A stretch of 6,790 nucleotides of DNA from an uncultured Faecalibacterium sp. (lineage in GTDB: Bacteria > Bacillota > Clostridia > Oscillospirales > Ruminococcaceae): contig CALDNF010000243.1 of assembly GCA_937917475.1 (NCBI GenBank), positions 1 to 6,790 of the forward strand, given 5' to 3'. The stretch's first letter is position 1; every line of letters begins with the position of its first letter. Under the pieces are notes generated by a model, which was not told where the DNA came from, did no database searches, and saw only the letters and a list, made by a program, of their open reading frames with translations. A program made the translations under genes and the position numbers. Shown here piece by piece: positions 1-4,158 of this stretch.

Positions 1-101
1 GACAAACTATGATATCCTTTTGTCACGGCAAGGTTAGTCAAATCTAACCAACGCTGCGGAGGTTCCTGCAAGACCTCCGAGGGAAACTCAAATTCCTCCA
101 T
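1..101 (-). CDS. Partial unrecognised protein, N-terminal part only
   Basis: The minus strand reads open from an ATG at 101-99 to the window edge, 33 codons. The start reads MEEFEFPSEVLQEPPQRW and the rest is similarly ordinary, ending near KGYHSL; this residue mix looks like real protein rather than a shadow frame. No family is recognised. The Shine-Dalgarno candidate is weak (GAG at 110-108). The same frame stays open upstream to a stop at 257-255 and also reads plausibly (KPQSKPDAAASFLKKENG just before the ATG), but contains no ATG there; GTG at 188-186 and TTG at 119-117 are other possible starts. The piece could therefore be an intact gene start or a gene cut at its 5' side and joined to the terminator at 201-256. 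Two hairpin-capable palindromes (32-49 and 57-79) lie inside it and are most simply coding coincidence. Confidence 0.4.
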   Translation of the reverse strand, partial: MEEFEFPSEVLQEPPQRWLDLTNLAVTKGYHSL

Positions 102-200
102 TCCATTCTCTTTTTTCAAAAAGGAAGCAGCAGCATCTGGTTTGCTCTGCGGCTTCCGGCGTGGTGCAAGGGGCTTTTGGTACGGCACCTTGTGCGAAAG

Positions 201-256
201 AAAAACAAAAACGGGACGTACAGCTTGACCACCTGTACGCCCCGATTTTTGTTTTT
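201..256. terminator. Long bidirectional intrinsic terminator
   Basis: Arms 201-222 and 234-256 pair over 22 positions with one A/C mismatch and one bulged A, around an 11-nt loop. The G/C core is next to the loop (ACGGGACGTACA on the left arm), and the outer arms are A-runs and T-runs, so each strand ends in a T-tract (TTTTTGTTTTT). It can stop transcripts from both sides. It is the first good terminator downstream of the toxin gene on the minus strand. Confidence 0.8.
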
Positions 257-299
257 AAGGAGAGTTTGACTTCAAAAAACAACGAAAGTCAATAAGAAT

Positions 300-386
300 G
301 GAATTGATTCCAAAAACTTGAAATGAAACAAAAATGGAATCCATTCCGAACTTCTTTGAAAATCCAAAAAAGTTGGAACGGATTTC
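300..386. repeat. Three related GGAAT-N2-ATTCC dyads
   Basis: Two perfect dyads, GGAATTGATTCC (300-311) and GGAATCCATTCC (336-347), share arms and differ only in the 2-base centre. A third, imperfect one, GGAACGGATTTC, is at 375-386. Centre-to-centre distances are 36 and 39 bp. They lie in A/T-rich DNA downstream of the toxin gene. They could be binding sites for a dimeric protein, or remains of repeats; no nearby promoter fits convincingly. Confidence 0.5.
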
Positions 387-412
387 ATTTTGATACTTTA
401 AATGTACTGGAG

Positions 413-898
413 TTATTTTAGGAAAGACTGTTCCAATTCTTTATAGATTTTGAACACATCAGGAAAAATTACCTTTGCACCTCGGCGAGCGATGGCAAGG
501 ACTTCGTGCGCATTTTTGGTAACATCTGCCACGATACGGTCGTCCAGCCGGATGGGCTCTGCGTTTTTGTTGATATAAGCGATCAGATAGGGTTCTGTGA
601 CAGGACACATATTCTGGATAAGAAAAGCTGCATTTCTTCCCAGTACAGTGCCAAATCGAATGGTGTTGCAGCGGCCATATTTTTCTATTTTAGCCTGTGC
701 CACTTTTTGATATTTTTCGTAGCGGGAAGAAATCGGAACAAGCCAGTAAATCGCCGGATTTTTGGAATCAGGAAAGGCGAGAAAACAAGGGCGGCGATGC
801 GGCGTCCCCTGAATAATATCCTTGTTCTTCATCAGTTTGTCATCTGGAAAATCAATGTAATATTGGTCGGATAAAAAGTAAAGCTGTGCGTTCTGCAT
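413..898 (-). CDS. cptN: Type III toxin-antitoxin toxin, CptN-like endoribonuclease (ToxN/AbiQ superfamily)
   Basis: A 161-residue protein that I recognise as a CptIN-type toxin. Characteristic stretches are LYFLSDQYYIDFPDDKLM near the N-terminus, HRRPCF (34-39), YWLVPISSRYEKY (51-63), KYGRCNTIRFGTVLG (73-87) and LIQNMCPVT (93-101). In the superfamily the toxin is a metal-independent, sequence-specific RNase that cuts mRNA and also its own antitoxin RNA, and is held inactive by the folded repeats. The P-I-S-S segment (55-58) probably corresponds to the catalytic P-L-T-S-P-K loop of ToxN; that mapping is inferred. Start: ATG at 898-896 with GAGGG at 909-905, six bases away. The length is normal for a full-length toxin. 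The decisive support is context: upstream on the same strand lie a consensus promoter, two pseudoknot-capable RNA repeats and a weak terminator, the standard type III layout. The gene is A/T-richer than the genes to its right, which suggests transfer. Confidence 0.87.
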   Translation of the reverse strand: MQNAQLYFLSDQYYIDFPDDKLMKNKDIIQGTPHRRPCFLAFPDSKNPAIYWLVPISSRYEKYQKVAQAKIEKYGRCNTIRFGTVLGRNAAFLIQNMCPVTEPYLIAYINKNAEPIRLDDRIVADVTKNAHEVLAIARRGAKVIFPDVFKIYKELEQSFLK

Positions 899-904
899 AG
901 GAAA

Positions 905-909
905 CCCTC
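905..909 (-). promoter_or_regulatory. Toxin ribosome binding site
   Basis: GAGGG on the minus strand, six bases before the toxin ATG. It lies just after the antitoxin terminator, so only read-through transcripts carry it. Confidence 0.7.
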
Positions 910-917
910 ATAAACGT

Positions 918-943
918 AGAGCCCCGTCTTTCGACGAGGCTCT
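918..943 (-). terminator. Leaky terminator between antitoxin RNA and toxin
   Basis: The stem GAGCCTCGTC/GACGGGGCTC pairs over 10 bp with one G-U pair around a GAAA tetraloop; an 11th A-T pair closes it at 943/918. The tail that follows on the minus strand is TACGTTTATG, a poor U-tract. In type III systems a hairpin here makes most transcripts stop after the antitoxin while some read into the toxin. The poor tail fits that dosing role. Confidence 0.8.
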
Positions 944-951
944 GCAAATAT

Positions 952-1045
952 TTTGATCCCGGCCATTTATAGGCCGCATATCGGGAAGCGGCAGTATTTG
1001 TGATCCCGACCATTTATCAGCCGCATATCGGGGAGCGGACACTAT
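952..1045 (-). ncRNA. cptI: Antitoxin RNA repeats (CptI-like), two pseudoknot units
   Basis: Two tandem imperfect repeats, 1045-998 (48 nt) and 997-952 (46 nt), followed by a short third start (ATATTTG from 951) that runs into the terminator. Both contain CCGC, CCCGATATGCGG, ATAAATGG and CGGGATCA in the same order. Each can fold as an H-type pseudoknot: CCGC pairs with GCGG (1038-1035 with 1024-1021; 991-988 with 977-974), and the loop CCCG pairs with downstream CGGG (1032-1029 with 1008-1005; 985-982 with 961-958, extended by a U-A pair in unit 2). Every unit boundary reads A-A-A-T-A, the likely site where the toxin cuts the precursor; that is inferred from the family. Repeat number and length resemble the CptIN group rather than ToxIN, which has more and shorter units. 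Confidence 0.87.
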
Positions 1046-1049
1046 TTTG

Positions 1050-1063
1050 AGACATCGCTGTCT
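1050..1063 (-). promoter_or_regulatory. 5' leader hairpin of the antitoxin transcript
   Basis: AGACA-GCGA-TGTCT on the minus strand is a 5-bp stem with a GNRA tetraloop, placed at or just after the predicted transcript start (about 1066). It ends directly before the first CAAAATA unit boundary. It may protect the RNA 5' end or set off the first repeat; this role is inferred. Confidence 0.55.
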
Positions 1064-1072
1064 TCTAATATT

Positions 1073-1101
1073 ATTATACGCAAATAAGGGAAATATGTCA
1101 A
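1073..1101 (-). promoter_or_regulatory. Consensus sigma-A promoter of the toxin-antitoxin locus
   Basis: Minus strand TTGACA at 1101-1096, a spacer of exactly 17 bases, then TATAAT at 1078-1073. Both hexamers match the consensus perfectly. Expected start is near 1066, about 20 bases before the first RNA repeat. A very strong constitutive promoter fits the need to keep antitoxin RNA in excess. Confidence 0.92.
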
Positions 1102-1103
1102 TG

Positions 1104-1137
1104 AAAAATTGATGGCCTATGGGATGGATGCCCGCCA
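1104..1137 (-). terminator. Possible weak terminator of the UPF0104-type gene
   Basis: On the minus strand TGGC-GGG (1137-1131) can pair with CCC (1123-1121) and GCCA (1116-1113), with a 4-base bulge, followed by TCAATTTTT. The helix is poor, so some transcripts from the membrane protein gene may read into the antitoxin region. Confidence 0.3.
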
Positions 1138-1161
1138 GATACGAAACGTTCTTTAAGAAAA

Positions 1162-2187
1162 TTATTCCTTCTCAACCCTCCGCTGTGCCACGGCGGAACC
1201 GAGGGCACTGACGGCAAAAACAAAGTAATAGCTGGCGATGCGGTAGAGCATCAGGGTGCTCATGACTTCACCCCGCTCCATGAAGCTGCCAAAGACCAGC
1301 AGGAAAGAGGTCTCGATGGAGCCCATACCCGCCACATTGGGCAGGGCATTGGAGAGAAAGAGCATCAGACTGGTGAGCAGCTGCACCTGCCAGAAGGTCA
1401 GCCCGCAGTCCAGCCCCATGAACTGGATGCAGAACCAGGGCAGCGTGAACAGAAGAAAAAGCTTGAACACCTGCACGCCGAAGATTTTTGCGCAGCGGCT
1501 CTTGTCGGCCAGCAGATGCCGGCTCTCGGAACTGAGGGTGTCCAGCTGTTCCTGCCAGCTGGACCGGCGGGCCTGCCATTTTTCGGTTTTAGGCAGAAGC
1601 CCCAGCAGCCACCGGGCCAACTGCTGAACCAGAGGGGAAACACAGAGCAACACCAGCCCGACGATGACAGCGGCCACCACCAGATAGGCAGCGGGCAGAT
1701 AGCTGAGCACACCGGAAGTATTGGCAGAAAACCAGCTGTGCTGGAACAGAAGCATCACCGTAGCAAATACCAGCACCGCAGTTTTGTGGAATACATATTG
1801 CAGGGTCATCAGGCCCACGCCGGGGCCCAGCGGCAGGCCGCAGCGATAAAGGTAATAGGTCTGCATGGGAACGGCACCGGCACCCAGACACACCACGTTG
1901 CCAAAGGTGCCCATGAACGCATTGTCAAAGCCCTGCCGGAGGGCGAATCCCGGGATGCGGCTCCGGACGATAAGCCAACTGGCAACGCCCTCCAACAGAG
2001 GGTAGGTAAGGCCGAGAAGCAAAACCAGCACCACCTGCGCCGGGGTCAGGGCAGCAAGGGCGGCGGAGATCTCGTCCCAATGATCCTTAAAAATGTAAAC
2101 GACCACCCCGGTCAGGACCAGCAGCACCAGCAGGGAGATCAAAGTTTTTTTGAGGGAAGGCTGCTGGGAGGCTGTGGGTTGATTCAT
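1162..2187 (-). CDS. Stand-alone lysylphosphatidylglycerol synthase TM-domain (UPF0104) membrane protein
   Basis: 341 residues from ATG 2187-2185, preceded by AAAGGAG at 2204-2198. The frame is open much further upstream (to about 3054), but that part is antisense to the next gene; the chosen start has the ribosome site and a typical N-terminus, with a short polar head then a membrane helix at about 13-33. Further hydrophobic segments lie near 50-72, 125-148, 163-184, 236-256, 265-283 and 312-333. A long basic cytosolic loop (about 197-235) separates the halves. Family marks are GNVVCLGAGAVPMQ (96-109) and LPNVAGMGSIE (282-292), which replaces the usual P-x-P-G-G-x-G-x-x-E. These match the membrane domain of MprF-type proteins (PF03706), which flips or moves aminoacyl- or glycolipids. 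The catalytic C-terminal synthase domain is absent, so a lipid-flippase-like role at the membrane is inferred; the substrate is unknown. It is transcribed divergently from the GTPase gene. Confidence 0.82.
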   Translation of the reverse strand: MNQPTASQQPSLKKTLISLLVLLVLTGVVVYIFKDHWDEISAALAALTPAQVVLVLLLGLTYPLLEGVASWLIVRSRIPGFALRQGFDNAFMGTFGNVVCLGAGAVPMQTYYLYRCGLPLGPGVGLMTLQYVFHKTAVLVFATVMLLFQHSWFSANTSGVLSYLPAAYLVVAAVIVGLVLLCVSPLVQQLARWLLGLLPKTEKWQARRSSWQEQLDTLSSESRHLLADKSRCAKIFGVQVFKLFLLFTLPWFCIQFMGLDCGLTFWQVQLLTSLMLFLSNALPNVAGMGSIETSFLLVFGSFMERGEVMSTLMLYRIASYYFVFAVSALGSAVAQRRVEKE

Positions 2188-2224
2188 GAAAAAACGACTC
2201 CTTTCGCTCCAGACTTCTGGGGAT

Positions 2225-2256
2225 AGTATAGCACAGTTTGGGGCTGGTTTTGTGAA
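2225..2256 (-). promoter_or_regulatory. Extended -10 promoter of the UPF0104-type gene
   Basis: Minus strand TGC-TATACT at 2233-2225 is an extended -10 element. A TTCACA at 2256-2251 is the best -35, but at a 20-base spacing, so recognition probably relies on the TG extension. Confidence 0.5.
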
Positions 2257-2262
2257 CATAGG

Positions 2263-2291
2263 CCAAATTTTTCGCTTCAGATTTGGTGAAG
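2263..2291. promoter_or_regulatory. Nested dyad between the divergent promoters
   Basis: CCAAAT (2263-2268) pairs with ATTTGG (2281-2286), and an overlapping CTTCA (2275-2279) pairs with TGAAG (2287-2291). The pair lies upstream of both -35 regions, where an activator or repressor shared by the two genes would bind. No regulator family is recognised. Confidence 0.35.
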
Positions 2292-2317
2292 TGATAAAAC
2301 CAGAGGAAAAAACGTCT

Positions 2318-2346
2318 TTGACAGCAGGCCCAAAGCAGGGTATACT
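2318..2346 (+). promoter_or_regulatory. Sigma-A promoter of the COG0523 GTPase gene
   Basis: TTGACA at 2318-2323, 17-base spacer, TATACT at 2341-2346. Start expected near 2353, giving a leader of about 30 nt with AGGTGG (2371-2376) before the ATG. Confidence 0.88.
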
Positions 2347-2382
2347 GGCCCTGAACAAAACAGGAACGAGAGGTGGAAACTT

Positions 2383-3318
2383 ATGGTACAGGTCGATCTG
2401 ATCACGGGCTTTCTGGGAGCAGGAAAAACTACATTCCTGCGCCGGTATGCGTCCTGGCTGGCAAAGCAGGGCCACCGGGTCTGTATTCTGGAAAACGATT
2501 TTGGAGCGGTGAATGTGGATGCCATGCTGGTGCAGGACCTTCTGGCCGAGGGCTGCGAGGTCGAGACCATCAGCGGCGGGTGTGATTGCGACACCCATCA
2601 GCGGCGGATGCGCACCAAACTGATCTCTATGGCCATGCGGGGCTTTGACCGGGTGCTGGTAGAGCCCAGCGGAATTTTTGATGTGGATGAGTTCTACGAT
2701 GTCCTTCGGGATGACCCGCTGGACCGGTGGTATACCCTTGGAAATGTCATTGCCATCGTGGACGCCCTGCTGCCGGAACAGCTTTCGCCGCAGGCAGAAT
2801 ACATTCTGGCTTCTGAAACAGCCTCGGCGGGAATCGTTCTGCTGAGCCGCTGTCAGCTGGCAGACGAGGAAAAACGGAAGGGAGCCTGCGCTCATCTGGC
2901 CCGGGCTCTGGCGGCCTGCAAGTGCCCCCGGAAGTTCGGCCCGGAGGAGATCCTGGAAAAAAACTGGGATGACCTTACCGATGCAGATATGACGAAGATC
3001 GCCGGGTGCGGTTTCCAGCTGACCAGCTGCGAAAAGCTTCATTTTGACGAGCACGAAGCTTTTGGCTCTGCCTATTTTCTGGAACTGGGGCTGGACCGGG
3101 AAACACTGGTGCGTAATATTCCAAAACTGTTTGCAGCCTCAGACTGTGGGCAGGTGCTTCGGGTCAAAGGTTTTGTGCCCGGAGCGGATGGCTGGACGGA
3201 GCTGAACGCCACTGCCGATGGCATCAACGCCGCTCCGCTGGCACAGGGGCAGGAGGTGCTCATCGTCATCGGGGAAAAGCTGGATAAGGAAAGGATCGAA
3301 ACGGTTCTCCGGAGCTGA
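2383..3318 (+). CDS. COG0523 / CobW-type G3E-family GTPase, putative metal chaperone
   Basis: 311 residues, the usual length. The N-terminal G domain shows Walker A GFLGAGKTT (9-17), ENDFGAVNVD (37-46, the place of N-E-F-G-x-x-x-x-D), and VEPSGI (93-98, the Walker B/G3 region typical of the group). The C-terminal CobW_C-type domain spans roughly 215-310, with GQVLRVKGFV near 256-265. In this family GTP hydrolysis drives delivery of zinc, cobalt or another metal to client proteins. Two marks differ from the classic pattern: the C-x-C-C metal motif reads GGCDCD (65-70), keeping C67 and C69 but with D70 in the last position, and the guanine-specifying N-K-x-D reads S-R-C-Q (155-158). Histidines and cysteines elsewhere could add ligands. 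Start: AGGTGG six bases before the ATG. It has its own strong promoter and is divergent from the membrane protein. The subfamily and the metal cannot be named. No zinc-repressor-like box is seen at the promoter. Confidence 0.88.
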   Translation: MVQVDLITGFLGAGKTTFLRRYASWLAKQGHRVCILENDFGAVNVDAMLVQDLLAEGCEVETISGGCDCDTHQRRMRTKLISMAMRGFDRVLVEPSGIFDVDEFYDVLRDDPLDRWYTLGNVIAIVDALLPEQLSPQAEYILASETASAGIVLLSRCQLADEEKRKGACAHLARALAACKCPRKFGPEEILEKNWDDLTDADMTKIAGCGFQLTSCEKLHFDEHEAFGSAYFLELGLDRETLVRNIPKLFAASDCGQVLRVKGFVPGADGWTELNATADGINAAPLAQGQEVLIVIGEKLDKERIETVLRS

Positions 3319-3327
3319 ATTTCCCCA

Positions 3328-3356
3328 TTGCGCCCTGCTGGAAGCGGGGGTATAAT
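3328..3356 (+). promoter_or_regulatory. Promoter of the YczE/YyaS-type gene
   Basis: TTGCGC at 3328-3333, 17-base spacer, perfect TATAAT at 3351-3356. The spacer contains a short dyad, CCC-T-GCT / AGC-GGG (3333-3348), that could also fold in RNA reading through from the GTPase gene. No T-tract follows, so I see no clear terminator between the two genes. Confidence 0.72.
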
Positions 3357-3398
3357 AAAGAAAAACAAAAAAACAGGAACACAGCGGAGGAAGCGGTC

Positions 3399-4061
3399 AT
3401 GAGCGAAACGGTTCGGCAAAACTCCCCGGCAGAAAAGATCTCAGCCCGGCGTGTCATCGGTATGGTGGCGGGCATCGTCATCATTGGTCTCGGTATTGCG
3501 CTGTTCAAGCAGTCCCATCTGGGCAATGATTCCATCAGTGCGCTGAATATGCGGCTGGCAGAACTTCTGGGCATCTCTCTCGGCGTGCAGAACCTTGCCA
3601 CTAACATCCTGTTTTTTGCATTGGAATTTTGGGTGGGGCGGCAGTACATTGGCCTTGGCACCTTTGTCAACGGCATTGGCGTTGGGTTCATCGTCACGTT
3701 TTTCTATGACCGTATTGCGGCATGGTTTGGCCCGGCGGAAAGCTTCCCGGAACAGCTGGTCTGGGTGGCTGTGGCAGTGCTGGTCACGGCGTTGGGAGCG
3801 TCGCTCTATCAGACGGCGGATCTTGGCATTGCACCTTATGATTCCCTTGCTTTGGAACTGCGGGACTATACGCCGGTACCTTACTTCGGATGCCGTGTGT
3901 TTACCGATGCGCTCTGTGCGTTCCTTGCATGGGCCTTTGGCGGGCTTGTGGGTCTGGGTACGCTGATCTGTGCGTTCTGTCTGGGACCCTTCATTCAATT
4001 TTTCAACGGACATTTTTCCGAAAAAGTTTTGCACTACGCACCCAAGGCAGATCAAGAGTAA
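3399..4061 (+). CDS. YczE/YyaS/YitT-family integral membrane protein
   Basis: 220 residues, mostly hydrophobic, with about five to six membrane helices (near 18-37, 64-80, 86-104, 119-137, 166-184, 185-203). It contains two copies of one module. Copy 1 (about 30-102) has GLGIALFKQSHLGNDSIS, then GLGTFVNGIGVGFI; copy 2 (about 132-202) has ALGASLYQTADLGIAPYDSL, then GLGTLICAFCLGPFI. The pattern LG-x-x-x-x-D-S-[IL] and the later GLGT are shared by both, and match the COG2364 YczE/YyaS group. Proteins of this group are uncharacterised; a transport role is only a guess. Start: GGAGG at 3386-3390, eight bases before the ATG; the first 17 residues are polar. It follows the GTPase gene by 80 bases but has its own promoter and ends at a strong terminator, so it can be a single-gene unit. 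Confidence 0.85.
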   Translation: MSETVRQNSPAEKISARRVIGMVAGIVIIGLGIALFKQSHLGNDSISALNMRLAELLGISLGVQNLATNILFFALEFWVGRQYIGLGTFVNGIGVGFIVTFFYDRIAAWFGPAESFPEQLVWVAVAVLVTALGASLYQTADLGIAPYDSLALELRDYTPVPYFGCRVFTDALCAFLAWAFGGLVGLGTLICAFCLGPFIQFFNGHFSEKVLHYAPKADQE

Positions 4062-4067
4062 TGACGC

Positions 4068-4093
4068 TCCCCCTCCCCGGAGGGGGATTTTTT
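4068..4093 (+). terminator. Strong intrinsic terminator after the YczE-type gene
   Basis: TCCCCCTC (4068-4075) pairs with GAGGGGGA (4080-4087) around CCCG, followed by six T at 4088-4093. It starts seven bases after the stop codon and separates this gene from the LuxR-type regulator gene. Confidence 0.93.
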
Positions 4094-4100
4094 GAAAATT

Positions 4101-4133
4101 CAGGAACAAAACAGGAATAAAACGGGAACGTAA
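4101..4133 (+). repeat. Three 11-bp direct repeats before the regulator gene
   Basis: CAGGAACAAAA (4101-4111), CAGGAATAAAA (4112-4122) and CGGGAACGTAA (4123-4133) follow each other without gaps. An 11-bp step puts them on the same face of the helix, as expected for cooperative binding. The region should also hold the promoter; TTGAAA (4092-4097) could be a -35, but no good -10 is seen at the right distance. Confidence 0.5.
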
Positions 4134-4158
4134 TTTAGAGAAAAGGGGGACGGATCGT

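Larger units (their letters stand above)
102..412. other. A/T-rich stretch without a supported gene
   Basis: This 311-base stretch separates the left partial frame from the toxin stop codon. It holds the long two-way terminator at 201-256, a 7-bp inverted repeat TTGACTT/AAGTCAA at 266-272 and 286-292, and the three GGAAT-type dyads at 300-386. Apart from the possible 5' extension of the left frame (102-254), no reading frame in it looks coding. Confidence 0.6.

Noticed and set aside
32..49. GGTTAG/CTAACC dyad as an MntR/IdeR-type metal operator
   Set aside because: It lies inside the apparent coding frame at 1-101, far from any promoter, and the arms are only 6 bp.
88..282. 64-residue minus-strand frame
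   Set aside because: It crosses the terminator at 201-256 and overlaps a better frame; its cysteine-rich composition is not convincing.
266..292. TTGACTT/AAGTCAA inverted repeat as a promoter in either direction
   Set aside because: No acceptable -10 hexamer at 16-18 bases from either arm.
506..874. 122-residue plus-strand frame
   Set aside because: Antisense to the toxin gene, cysteine- and phenylalanine-rich composition, no ribosome site.
952..1045. CRISPR array
   Set aside because: The two units match along almost their whole length with no unique spacers; pseudoknot folding and the adjacent toxin explain them better.
1088..1156. 22-codon plus-strand tail ending ARQIRNVL, as remnant of a disrupted gene
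   Set aside because: Too short, no family, and it overlaps the antitoxin promoter; chance cannot be excluded.
1516..2226. 236-residue plus-strand frame
   Set aside because: Glutamine/histidine-rich shadow of the UPF0104-type gene; no start signals and no family.
2188..3054. Upstream extension of the UPF0104-type frame to 630 residues
   Set aside because: It is antisense to the COG0523 gene, has no membrane-family sequence, and a good start with a ribosome site exists at 2187.
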